The notes under the pieces: generated by a model | Databases searched by the model: none | Told to the model about the DNA's origin: nothing | The model's input: the letters and a program-made list of their open reading frames with translations, nothing else | Position numbers and translations under genes: made by a program | Source: an uncultured Candidatus Melainabacteria bacterium | Lineage (GTDB): Bacteria > Cyanobacteriota > Vampirovibrionia > Gastranaerophilales > Gastranaerophilaceae | Length of the DNA: 64,000 nucleotides | NCBI GenBank assembly: GCA_934726055.1 | Contig: CAKVCZ010000006.1 | Location: 60,547-124,546 of the forward strand | Direction of reading: 5' to 3' | In this document: piece by piece, positions 52,319 through 60,719 of the stretch | Layout: each line of letters opens with the position of its first letter | Numbering within the stretch: the first letter of the stretch is position 1

Positions 52319-53350
52319 ATGAAAATTTTAATTATTGACGATAATTCAAATAACCAAAAAATTCTATCACTATTTTTTAGTAAAAATAATATTGAAGTAA
52401 GAACAGCATCTAATTTTGATACTGCGGTTGATAAATTAAACAAAAGTATTGATTTAGTTTTGATTGATGCGAATTTATCAGGCATAAACGGTTACGACAC
52501 ATGCAAAAAAATAAAATCAATGGAAGACTTTAAGCATACTCCTGTAATAATTATTTCCAGAGAATCAAATACAGATGATATTGTTAAAGCTTTTGCATCA
52601 GGTGCAAACGATTATGTTACAGCACCATTCAAACCTGATGAACTACTGGAAAGAGTTCAAACACAAATTAAATTAAGAGATTTAAACGAACAATTAAGAG
52701 AAGAAGAAGTAAAAAGAATTACAGAAAACCAACTTGAAACTATATTTTCACTTGCAAAATCCGCTCAAACAAAAGATGATGATACAGGAAAACACATTGA
52801 ACGAGTAAAAAGATATACAAAAATATTAGTTCAAGAACTTACAAAACCAATTTATAAACAAAAAATTACACCTGAATATATAAAAGCGGTTGAACTTGCT
52901 TCAACTTTGCACGATATAGGTAAAGTTAATATTCCGGATGAAATTGTATTCAAACCGGATAAATTAACTGAAAAAGAATTTGACCAAATGAAAACTCATA
53001 CAACTTTAGGCTACAACATGCTTAAGGAAGTTTATGAACAATTTAATGGCAATGATTTTATAAAAATAGCCATGAATATTGCAAAGTACCACCACGAAAG
53101 ATATGACGGACTTGGTTATCCTGAAGGGTTAAAAAAAGAAGAAATTCCCCTAGAAGCTAGAATTGTTGCAGTAGCAGATGTTTATGATGCACTTAGAACT
53201 CAAAAACCATACCACGATGCGATTTCCCATGAAAAAGCATTTGAAGTTATTAAAGGTGGTAGAGAACTCCAATTTGACTATTTAATTGTAAAAGCACTAA
53301 AACAAGTTCATAGAGAATTTGAAAAAGTTTGGAACGAATTATCTGATTAA
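52319..53350 (+). CDS. Response regulator with HD-GYP domain (c-di-GMP phosphodiesterase)
   Basis: The 343-aa product is a receiver domain (D7-D8 acid pocket, phospho-acceptor D50 in LIDANLSG, K105 in FKPDE) joined to an HD-GYP domain. The HD pair is HD198-199 in LHDIGKVNIPD, and the second part is HHERYDGLGYPEG (about 260-272), with the GYP motif. HD-GYP enzymes break down cyclic-di-GMP. All visible metal ligands are kept, unlike the HD-GYP part of the protein at 58002. A partner kinase could be the CheA-like gene at 53829. Confidence 0.9.
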   Translation: MKILIIDDNSNNQKILSLFFSKNNIEVRTASNFDTAVDKLNKSIDLVLIDANLSGINGYDTCKKIKSMEDFKHTPVIIISRESNTDDIVKAFASGANDYVTAPFKPDELLERVQTQIKLRDLNEQLREEEVKRITENQLETIFSLAKSAQTKDDDTGKHIERVKRYTKILVQELTKPIYKQKITPEYIKAVELASTLHDIGKVNIPDEIVFKPDKLTEKEFDQMKTHTTLGYNMLKEVYEQFNGNDFIKIAMNIAKYHHERYDGLGYPEGLKKEEIPLEARIVAVADVYDALRTQKPYHDAISHEKAFEVIKGGRELQFDYLIVKALKQVHREFEKVWNELSD

Positions 53351-53462
53351 TTTAATACGTGGAACAAAACATTTATATCCTCTATATGAATGGTGGATTT
53401 TCTTCTCATTTATATTAATATTTCTATGTTAATACTAATAAAATTAAGAGAAGGAGCAATAA

Positions 53463-53771
53463 ATGTTATTTGGCATCGGACCAGCTTGTAAAGAAGATGT
53501 TTTAATTCTTACAGAAGAATACGAAGTAAAAGGAACCGTTTTTAATATCGGATTTTCTAAGAAAAATCGTATTTTAAGTGATATTTTAAACAAAGCTAAT
53601 AAAAACTTTATCGCAGTTAAAGATTGCGAAATAACATATAAAAATAAAGGCGGAGAAACTGAACGTCAAGAATTTTTGCAACTTAATATGCGATATGTTA
53701 TTTTAATCAGACCTTTGAATAGTGCAGAAAGAGAAGAATTAAAGAAAAATCTCTCTGAAACATCATCATAA
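53463..53771 (+). CDS. 102-aa protein of unknown function
   Basis: The product is soluble and beta-rich, with a core (KGTVFNIGFSKKNRILSDIL, then FIAVKDCEITY and RQEFLQLNMRYVILIRPL) like small uncharacterised proteins of this bacterial group. GAGAAGGAG precedes the ATG. It is followed by a terminator shared with the convergent kinase gene. Confidence 0.6.
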   Translation: MLFGIGPACKEDVLILTEEYEVKGTVFNIGFSKKNRILSDILNKANKNFIAVKDCEITYKNKGGETERQEFLQLNMRYVILIRPLNSAEREELKKNLSETSS

Positions 53772-53790
53772 AATTTCAATAATAAAATAT

Positions 53791-53830
53791 AAAAAAGGAT
53801 CTGGTAAAGATTAAACCAAATCCTTTTTTT
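53791..53830. terminator. Terminator between convergent genes
   Basis: AAAAAAGGATCTGGT (53791-53805) and ACCAAATCCTTTTTTT (53815-53830) pair with one mismatch and a T-run in both directions. Confidence 0.85.
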
Positions 53831-54869
53831 ATGTATGTAAAGGTATTTCCATTTTAATACAACTGCCTTGGTTTTTCCTTGAGAAAATTCTTAAATTACC
53901 ATTTCTGCTTTCAATTTCACTTTTTACAGAACTTAGACCAATACCTCTGCCTGCCTGCATTGAAACTTCTTTTTGTGTAGAAAATTTTGGAAGAAAAACC
54001 AAATCTAAAATATCTTCATCCGTTTTGAACTCAACATCTTCTTCGTTTAACAACTCTTTTTCAATGGCAAGTTTTTTTATGGCATCAACGTCAAAACCTT
54101 TTCCATCATCAATAAAATTTATCAAAATTACATCGTTATTTTTTTGTATGGATAAATAAATATTAGCGACTTTTGATTTATTTAAAATTACTCTCTCATC
54201 AGGAAATTCGATTCCATGAACTATTGAATTATTAATAAGGTTAAATATAACCTCTTTTAAAGAGTTTATCATAATCAAAATTTGACTATCTTCTTCATAA
54301 TCAAAATTAAAATTTACATCCTTATTAACTTTCTGTGCAGTTCTTTTTATGTATTCACTAAAAATCTTATATATTACATCAAAAGTTATCTTTTTGGAAT
54401 CATTAATAGCCATGTAACTTGTAGAAAAAGTTCTTTGACATATTGCATCAATTCCATTTTCATCAAAATTATTATTTGAAACGTTTTCAGCAATTTTTAT
54501 AAGGTCTTGGTATAATTCACTATCAGTAATTATTTCTGTCAATTCAGTTAAAGATGTAAGATTATTATTTATAAAGCGAATTGAATATTCTAAAACATCC
54601 AAAATCTTCAAAAAACAATCAACATTATTACTTAATACCGGTAAAACACTTTCTAAACAATGAACTAAATATTGTTGTTTTGAAAAATTTACAGCACCCA
54701 ATAAACTTTTTAATTTATGCAGGCTACTTGCAATATTTATAAAAACTTGTTCATTTTGTCCATTTTTTTTCAACAAAACAATATCCTTGAATAAATTTTC
54801 AACGATATTATTTGCATCAATTTTTAAAATATTTACTACTTGCTCAATTTCTTTTTCATTAAAATTCAT
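53829..54869 (-). CDS. CheA-like histidine kinase (Hpt plus ATPase)
   Basis: The 346-aa product starts with a histidine phosphotransfer-like helix bundle (residues 1-120; H51 in SLHKLKSLLG is the probable phospho-site). It ends in a CheA-type ATPase domain: LINNSIVHGIEFPDER (near 213), DDGKGFDVDAI (near 260), and GRGIGLSSV (near 310). The P3 dimerisation and P5 coupling domains of chemotaxis CheA are absent. It is a cytoplasmic signalling kinase without its own sensor. A 46-aa membrane protein is encoded 26 bp upstream and may tether it. The response regulator with HD-GYP at 52319 is a possible partner. Confidence 0.8.
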   Translation of the reverse strand: MNFNEKEIEQVVNILKIDANNIVENLFKDIVLLKKNGQNEQVFINIASSLHKLKSLLGAVNFSKQQYLVHCLESVLPVLSNNVDCFLKILDVLEYSIRFINNNLTSLTELTEIITDSELYQDLIKIAENVSNNNFDENGIDAICQRTFSTSYMAINDSKKITFDVIYKIFSEYIKRTAQKVNKDVNFNFDYEEDSQILIMINSLKEVIFNLINNSIVHGIEFPDERVILNKSKVANIYLSIQKNNDVILINFIDDGKGFDVDAIKKLAIEKELLNEEDVEFKTDEDILDLVFLPKFSTQKEVSMQAGRGIGLSSVKSEIESRNGNLRIFSRKNQGSCIKMEIPLHT

Positions 54870-54895
54870 ATTACTAACAATATCTTTTGATAGTG

Positions 54896-55036
54896 CTAAT
54901 ATTTAATTGTAACATTACCATTAGCTTTATTAATAGTAGTATTCACTTTACCGACAAAGTCAGACACCTGTGTAAATACCCACCAACCAACAACTATTGC
55001 GATTAAAACAATTAACCATTTAGGCATTTCAGGCAT
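54896..55036 (-). CDS. 46-aa single-span membrane protein
   Basis: The minus strand reads MPEMPKWLIVLIAIVVGWW, then VFTQVSDFVGKVNTT and a short polar tail. There is one membrane helix (residues 7-22) and a hydrophilic C-terminus. A clear AAGGAGAG lies 5 bases before the ATG, which is strong support for a real gene. It ends 26 bp before the CheA-like kinase on the same strand. It could anchor or sense for that kinase; no family is known to me. Confidence 0.72.
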   Translation of the reverse strand: MPEMPKWLIVLIAIVVGWWVFTQVSDFVGKVNTTINKANGNVTIKY

Positions 55037-55172
55037 ATCAACTCTCCTTATTATCCTTGTGCACCATTTGTTCTCATGACATTATAGCGTATTTTTTAAG
55101 TTTTATCAAGACATGCTTTTGAAAATTTGGTATGATTGGACTATGGTATAGCAGAATAACGTAAAACAGCAG

Positions 55173-55361
55173 GGTGTTGTGGAACGTTTCTTCCGCGACA
55201 CCCCGAATAGTTCAAACCCAACAATATCTTAAAAGTCAATTTTTTTTGAACTTTCGGTAGGGTGGAACGCAGTGGAACCCGTATGGTGTCGAGGAACGTT
55301 TCTTCCGCGACACCCCGAATAGTTCAAACCCAACAATATCTTAAAAGTCAATTTTTTGAAC
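55173..55361. repeat. Two direct copies of a structured, GC-rich element
   Basis: Copies lie at 55173-55251 and 55285-55361 (112-bp period). Each begins with a long hairpin: GGTGTCGAGGAA (55285-55296) and TTCCGCGACACC (55303-55314) match at 11 of 12 positions around CGTTTC; copy 1 has G-T pairs. Then comes GAATAGTTCAAACCCAAC and a T-run with TTGAAC that can pair back to GTTCAA. Between copies, GGGTGGAACGCAGTGGAACCC may form a third stem. The base composition stands out from the AT-rich surroundings. It is non-coding; probably an ncRNA or mobile repeat. Confidence 0.65.
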
Positions 55362-55409
55362 CAAAAATACTTAATATAAATACGAGGACATTAAAAGGTA
55401 ATATTTAGC

Positions 55410-55796
55410 ATGAATTTCACTTTAAATTTAGTTTCAGACAATGCAAAAAACAAAAATGTAACTAATCCCGCAGATAAAAAAATTGCTCAAATGAAAGCAG
55501 AACAAAATGAAAAACGTGCAAGCCTTTTTCAAACTCTGGAAGAATACAGATTGGCATACAAAGCACAACAAAAAGTTGAAGCACATGCAAAATCAGTATT
55601 TTTAATGCACAAAGAGGAATTATCAAAACATAAAGAATCAGATAAAGATTATGCAAAATATCAAGATAGTTTTAAATCAGCTAAAAAAGAATTCTATTCT
55701 GAAAGAAGCAAAACTGATTTAAGATTAGACCTTTTACAATACCACACTTGGGATTTTTGTAAGGCTAATGCAACTAATCTTTTAGATTTAGCATAA
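55410..55796 (+). CDS. 128-aa charged helical protein, unknown
   Basis: The product is almost wholly alpha-helical and lysine/glutamate-rich, with a coiled-coil stretch at about 30-100 (KRASLFQTLEEYRLAYKAQQ, KHKESDKDYAKYQDSFKSA). It has no signal peptide or known domain. AAAAGG precedes the ATG. It lies between the structured repeats and rpsO. Confidence 0.6.
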   Translation: MNFTLNLVSDNAKNKNVTNPADKKIAQMKAEQNEKRASLFQTLEEYRLAYKAQQKVEAHAKSVFLMHKEELSKHKESDKDYAKYQDSFKSAKKEFYSERSKTDLRLDLLQYHTWDFCKANATNLLDLA

Positions 55797-55898
55797 TTAA
55801 AACTTCATTTTTTGTTACAAGTGCAAAATATATAGTTGATTTTTTTTCTTGACATATTATTATTATCTTAAGAATAGATAAAAAAGGAACGTTAAAAT

Positions 55899-56168
55899 AT
55901 GTCAATTAACTTAAAAAACAAAAGCACAATCGTAAAAAAATTCGGAGCTAATGAAAAAGATACAGGTTCCGCAGAAGTTCAAATTGCTATGCTTAGCAAA
56001 AAAATCACTGAATTAACTGAACACATGAAGTTAAACAAAAAAGATTTTTCTGCTAAACGTGGGTTGTTAATGATGGTAGGTAAAAGAAAAAGACTTTTAG
56101 CATATTTAAAAGACATTAACTTGGACGGATACAGAGAATTAATCAAAAAATTAAAACTTCGTGGTTAA
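55899..56168 (+). CDS. rpsO: 30S ribosomal protein S15
   Basis: The 89-aa product is a full-length S15: EKDTGSAEVQIAMLSKKITELTEHMK (20-45), then FSAKRGLLMMVGKRKRLLAYLK (50-71) with the conserved rRNA-binding residues, ending in KLKLRG. S15 binds the central domain of 16S rRNA early in assembly. A TTGACA-like box lies at 55849-55854, and AAAAAGGA precedes the ATG. A terminator follows. No pnp gene, a common neighbour, is present here. Confidence 0.97.
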   Translation: MSINLKNKSTIVKKFGANEKDTGSAEVQIAMLSKKITELTEHMKLNKKDFSAKRGLLMMVGKRKRLLAYLKDINLDGYRELIKKLKLRG

Positions 56169-56193
56169 TTTCTAAAAAATATTTATTTAAGCT

Positions 56194-56228
56194 AAAACAA
56201 TCTTTTCAAATGATGAAAAGATTGTTTT
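56194..56228 (+). terminator. Terminator after rpsO
   Basis: AAAACAATCTTTTC (56194-56207) and GAAAAGATTGTTTT (56215-56228) are perfect 14-bp arms, followed by a T-run. It serves rpsO and the convergent TPR gene. Confidence 0.9.
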
Positions 56229-56260
56229 GTTGTTTTTTTTCATAGAAATACAAAAAGTAT

Positions 56261-57802
56261 CTACGCTGCGTTTATTTCGGCTTCAAGTTTTTTAACAAGC
56301 TTTTCATTATTTGCTTTTTTTGCATATTGAATAGCTTTTTGAATCAGGTTTTTGCCTTTATCACCTTTTTTATAGTCAATCATCAATTCGCCTGCTCTTT
56401 GATAATTAAGAGCAACTTTGTTGTTGGCACCTGCTTTTTCGTAATTTTTTACAGCATCCGAATAATATTTTAAAGCTTTTGTGGGTTTATTAAATCTATC
56501 ATACGCATTTGCAATAGTACTTGAGACATAGCCTTTATTTTTGTCATCCTTAGATTCTTCTGCCAAAATTTCGGCATGCTCATATACATTAAAAGCTTCT
56601 TTATCATATTTATCAGAATAAATATCACCAATTTTTGTCAAAGATTGAATTTGGGCTTTAAGATTATCTTTTTCTCCGGCAAAGGCAATTGCTGCCATGT
56701 AATGTTCTATTGCCGGCTTAAATTGGTTTACGTCATTATATATTTGAGCCATGGCATAATGACTTTTAATTTTTATATTATCATCTTTCGTTAAAGTTAT
56801 GGCATTGTTATATTCTTCCAAAGCTTTAGGTAAATCATCCTGATTATCATAAATTTTACCTTTTTCAAAAGCTATTTTGGATTGGGTATCAATATCGCCA
56901 ACTTCTTTTGAACGTTCTATTGCACTTTCGAAATTGAAAAGTGCTGCATCAAAATTGCCTTTTCCTGCATTTTTTAAGCCTTGATGAAATAAATTTTTTA
57001 ATTGAGAATCTATTTGAGGTTTTGCCGGTTCTGTTGTAACAACTTCAGAATTTTGTTCCGGTAATGGTTCAGAAGACTTTTTTTCTTCCGGCATTTGAAC
57101 AAGAAATGCCTCGTTTATATCTTCTGTATTATATTTATAATCAACTTGTTGTAAAAATATAGCTTCAACCCAATTTTCTACAACTTTTGAATCTTTATTT
57201 AGAGTAGCTGAAATATAACCATCTAAAAGACTTGCAGCACTTCTTAAATTTGTTTGAACTAACTTAACATTAGCATTATCTTTTTTAGTTTGTTTTTCAA
57301 CTAAATCTAAATATGTTTTTACCTCATCATAAATATCTTCCGGTGTTCCGATAGCATGAGCAGTATTTTTAAAATCTCCCACGACTTGAGCGATATTTAT
57401 TTTTGGGCTTATTCGTTTTGATAAAGGTTCTTCTGCCTCTTGCGTTTGAGAAACAGGATTTTGTGCAACATTTGACGTATTTACATGTGGCTGAACATTG
57501 CTAACGTTTACAGATTGATTATACCCAACTCTATTGTTTACAACTCCATTTGAGTTTACACTATTTTGTGCATATTGATTTGGATACACTTGATTTTTGT
57601 TCACAATAGGTTTTCTTTGTGGAGTTTTTCCATCTTGCAAATCTTGAACATATTGTAAACCACGACTTTGAGCAAGACTTGTATTACTACTTTCAGCTTC
57701 CGTTTGTGCAGCTTGTTTATTCGACTCATCATCTTCTCGTCGTTTTATATTCTGCTTATTTGCCGGCACCAGCCTATTTGAAACTCTCAATGAATCAAAC
57801 AA
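56261..57802 (-). CDS. TPR-repeat protein
   Basis: The 513-aa product has a low-complexity, N- and Q-rich first third (residues 1-125). A helical middle follows, and from about residue 270 come at least five tetratricopeptide repeats, such as NFDAALFNFESAIERSKE, LPKALEEYNNAITLTKDD and PTKALKYYSDAVKNYEKA. It has no signal peptide or membrane span. TPR arrays scaffold protein complexes; the partner is unknown. It is convergent with rpsO across a shared terminator. Confidence 0.85.
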   Translation of the reverse strand: MFDSLRVSNRLVPANKQNIKRREDDESNKQAAQTEAESSNTSLAQSRGLQYVQDLQDGKTPQRKPIVNKNQVYPNQYAQNSVNSNGVVNNRVGYNQSVNVSNVQPHVNTSNVAQNPVSQTQEAEEPLSKRISPKINIAQVVGDFKNTAHAIGTPEDIYDEVKTYLDLVEKQTKKDNANVKLVQTNLRSAASLLDGYISATLNKDSKVVENWVEAIFLQQVDYKYNTEDINEAFLVQMPEEKKSSEPLPEQNSEVVTTEPAKPQIDSQLKNLFHQGLKNAGKGNFDAALFNFESAIERSKEVGDIDTQSKIAFEKGKIYDNQDDLPKALEEYNNAITLTKDDNIKIKSHYAMAQIYNDVNQFKPAIEHYMAAIAFAGEKDNLKAQIQSLTKIGDIYSDKYDKEAFNVYEHAEILAEESKDDKNKGYVSSTIANAYDRFNKPTKALKYYSDAVKNYEKAGANNKVALNYQRAGELMIDYKKGDKGKNLIQKAIQYAKKANNEKLVKKLEAEINAA

Positions 57803-57949
57803 TTTTCTTCCTCACTCTCATCTTTATTTTACATTATTTCAAGATACTTTATGAATATCCGGTATAAAATTTCATACTTTTATAGGACACAAGATATTTA
57901 ATGATTTATTCTTAAAAGTCATAAAATTTTAACAAACTTAATCAAAAAT

Positions 57950-57978
57950 TTTACGAAATCAAAGTTATGTAGTATAAT
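57950..57978 (+). promoter_or_regulatory. Promoter of the GGDEF gene
   Basis: TTTACG (57950-57955) and TATAAT (57973-57978) are 17 bases apart; an AAGG ribosome site precedes the ATG at 58002. Confidence 0.55.
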
Positions 57979-58001
57979 AAATTAACAAAACAAGGTATTT
58001 T

Positions 58002-59912
58002 ATGGGATTATTCGACAAAATAAAAGATTTTACAAAACAAGTTAGTGCAGTTGAAAATCATCTGTATAGCGGCAAAAAAGACTTTCTTGAAATTTATGAA
58101 AGAAATGCTCAACTTGAACAAGAAATAGAAGAAAGAACTAATGAATTAAATGAAGCCAATAGGCGTATGCTTACATTACAGCATATTTGGGAAATGATGA
58201 ATTCATCAAAACCACTGTCTAGTATTCTTGATACAACCGTAAATAATCTTCAAGGAGAACTCGGTTATAAGCATAGTTGTATTCTTCAGCGAAAAATTGA
58301 CGAAAATGGTGAATATTACAGCTTAATGGCAACATCCAATGATAGCCTATTTGAAATAATTAACTCTAAATTGGAAAAACCATTAAATACTCAACGTTTA
58401 AATTTTAACAATTCAAATGTTATAAAGGCAGTTTTAAAAAGCAAAGAAATTCTGCAAAGTTCGGATTTAAGAACAGGTTTATTAAACCTTGTTCCGGATA
58501 TTAAAGAAGAAGATTTAGAAGAAATATTGAGTGATACAAAATGCCGTTCATTTATGGTTGTACCACTATCAAAAATGAATAGATTCGGCTTTGTAGTTGT
58601 ATTATCGGAAAGACTTGAAGCAACAGAGGCAGAATTAGATTTTTTGAATTTGTTTGCACAACAAATTGAACTTGCAATAACAATTGCCGATTTATTCCAA
58701 ATGGTTAGAGAACAAGCTATTACAGATGCCCTTACAACGTTATATAACAGAAGATATTTTGAAGAAGCAATTGAAAAAGAATTTATACGTGCAAATAGAC
58801 AGAAACAACCATTTTCTGTAATTGGTATTGATTTAGATCATTTAAAACAAATTAACGATAAATATGGACACGTTTACGGCGACTTAGCCATAAAACAAAT
58901 ATCGACAGTACTAAAACAGAATGCTCGTTCAATAGACGTAGCTGCACGTATCGGAGGAGAAGAATTCAACGTACTTCTTCCCGGAATTGATTCCAGAGGT
59001 GCGATGATTGCCGCAGAAAGAATTAGAAAAGCAATTGAAACAACTCCAATTGAAACAGTAGGAACAATTACAGCGAGTTTGGGTGTTGCAACATTTATGG
59101 AGCATGCAAATAATGTTGAAGAATTAATTGAACTTACCGATCAAGCAATGTATCATTCAAAAAGAAACGGAAGAAATCAAGTTACAATAGCAACTCCTAT
59201 ATCTGAAATTTCATGGCAAGAGGTTGCTCTAACAGCGTTCAACGATATACTAGCGACAAATCATGTTAATATCTCTGAAGAACTAAAAAAAGATTTACGT
59301 CATAAATTACAAATGGCACTCGAACAAAATACAAATCCTAAAGATACTTTATATACAGTAGCAGACGCTCTTGTTACTTCCTATAACCCTCAACATACTT
59401 TGGGATCTTCTAAATCAAAAGTTGTGATGGCAACAACTCTTGCAAGAAGATTTGAATTGGAAAAAGAAGATGCTGATAAATTGCGTGTGGCAATGCTGCT
59501 ATATGATGTTGGAAATTTAATGCTCCCTCATGAAATTTTGCAAAAAGACGGACCGTTAACTGATGAAGAACGTGCTTACATTGAAAATCACCCTAGAATT
59601 GCCGCACACGAAATTCTTGAACCACTATCCAACGTTAAAGATATCATTCCTATCATAGAGAAGCATCATGAAAATTGGGACGGCTCAGGATATCCTAATA
59701 AATTATCCGGAAAAGAAATTCCTCTATCTTCTCAAATTATATTGATTCTTGATGCATATTTTGCACTAACAGAACCAAGAATTTATCGTAAGGCATTGAG
59801 TCCTTATGAAGCAATTGATATAATTAAAAAAGATGCAAACAAAAAATGGAATCCGACACTTGTAGATGAATTTGTTAAACTCATTGAAATAGAACTAAGA
59901 AAAGCAGAATAA
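58002..59912 (+). CDS. GAF-GGDEF protein with a decayed HD-GYP domain
   Basis: The 636-aa product has an N-terminal coiled-coil (30-60) and a GAF-like sensor (65-230). A diguanylate cyclase domain follows (240-395) with active-site GGEEF (318-322) and an inhibitory RxxD (R309-S-I-D312) five residues before it. The C-terminal region (about 460-630) is an HD-GYP domain, but the HD pair reads YD501-502 and the next lysine is Asn. HHENWDGSGYP (555-565) and H530/H536 are kept. It can probably make c-di-GMP but not degrade it. The companion response regulator at 52319 has the intact opposing activity. Confidence 0.9.
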   Translation: MGLFDKIKDFTKQVSAVENHLYSGKKDFLEIYERNAQLEQEIEERTNELNEANRRMLTLQHIWEMMNSSKPLSSILDTTVNNLQGELGYKHSCILQRKIDENGEYYSLMATSNDSLFEIINSKLEKPLNTQRLNFNNSNVIKAVLKSKEILQSSDLRTGLLNLVPDIKEEDLEEILSDTKCRSFMVVPLSKMNRFGFVVVLSERLEATEAELDFLNLFAQQIELAITIADLFQMVREQAITDALTTLYNRRYFEEAIEKEFIRANRQKQPFSVIGIDLDHLKQINDKYGHVYGDLAIKQISTVLKQNARSIDVAARIGGEEFNVLLPGIDSRGAMIAAERIRKAIETTPIETVGTITASLGVATFMEHANNVEELIELTDQAMYHSKRNGRNQVTIATPISEISWQEVALTAFNDILATNHVNISEELKKDLRHKLQMALEQNTNPKDTLYTVADALVTSYNPQHTLGSSKSKVVMATTLARRFELEKEDADKLRVAMLLYDVGNLMLPHEILQKDGPLTDEERAYIENHPRIAAHEILEPLSNVKDIIPIIEKHHENWDGSGYPNKLSGKEIPLSSQIILILDAYFALTEPRIYRKALSPYEAIDIIKKDANKKWNPTLVDEFVKLIEIELRKAE

Positions 59913-59920
59913 ATATAGTT

Positions 59921-60673
59921 ATGATAACAGATATAATTAATTCATTTCATACTTTTCAAGATTTTATTGACTTAATAAGAGGTCAAAAATTTAATATTTT
60001 TGACTACTTCAAGTTTAAGGATCTGAAATACAATATTATTTCACTCGGACAAAATTGCTTTCCGAGAGTTATATGTTCTTTTGCAAAATTAAAACCTACT
60101 AAAATATATGGAGAACTCTCTTGTCCGTTCGATTTAGCATATTATTATAATATTGATAAAATCATTGAACTTTTAAATAATAATTTTGAAAATCTTTTCG
60201 ATGAAACATATTTTGATGAAAAAGAAGATACATACATAAATTATGCATTAAATATAAATTTTGTTCATGATGGAAAATTAACAAAAGAAGAACTAATATC
60301 TCGATACAATAAACGCATTGAAAATTTTAATTTTTATCTAAACAGTGAAAAACCTCTTATATGCGTATTTTATGCTTCAAGTCAACTTTCAGAAAAACAT
60401 ATTTTAGATATATATAACTATATAAAATCTAAACGAAAAAATAAAAAATTCGGTTTAGTAATTGCACATAATTCAAATATTAATTTTGAAAATAAACCTA
60501 AAGAAGTATTCTTAGTAGATAAAGTAGATATTTTTAACCTTGAACAAGGCTCTAGTTCATGGATAAAATTAATGCGTCCTAAATATCGGAAAAATAATCC
60601 TTTAGCAGAAGATATATATTTAAGAGTAACAGATATTTTGAAAAAAGCTATAAAAGAAAGTTGTAATATATAA
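59921..60673 (+). CDS. DUF1796-like putative cysteine peptidase
   Basis: The 250-aa product has the DUF1796 segment ISLGQNCFPRVICSFAKLKP with C47 as the candidate nucleophile, followed by SCPFDLAYYY (about 67-76). Later strands include LICVFYASSQL. The family is described as papain-like cysteine peptidases and is often found near surface-polysaccharide genes, as here next to the MBOAT/AlgJ-like pair. The activity has not been shown for this protein. It starts 8 bp after the GGDEF gene and ends in a terminator. Confidence 0.7.
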   Translation: MITDIINSFHTFQDFIDLIRGQKFNIFDYFKFKDLKYNIISLGQNCFPRVICSFAKLKPTKIYGELSCPFDLAYYYNIDKIIELLNNNFENLFDETYFDEKEDTYINYALNINFVHDGKLTKEELISRYNKRIENFNFYLNSEKPLICVFYASSQLSEKHILDIYNYIKSKRKNKKFGLVIAHNSNINFENKPKEVFLVDKVDIFNLEQGSSSWIKLMRPKYRKNNPLAEDIYLRVTDILKKAIKESCNI

Positions 60674-60686
60674 ACATTACAACTTT
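60657..60686 (+). terminator. Terminator overlapping the DUF1796 stop codon
   Basis: AAAGTTGTAAT (60657-60667) and ATTACAACTTT (60676-60686) are perfect 11-bp arms, with TTCTTTTT after. The stop codon (60671-60673) sits in the loop. Confidence 0.85.
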
Positions 60687-60719
60687 TTCTTTTTATAGTT
60701 AGTTATTATCAATTAATCT

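Noticed and set aside
55173..55361. CRISPR array
   Set aside because: Only two repeat units, each far longer than a CRISPR repeat and with internal hairpins, and no cas genes in the window.
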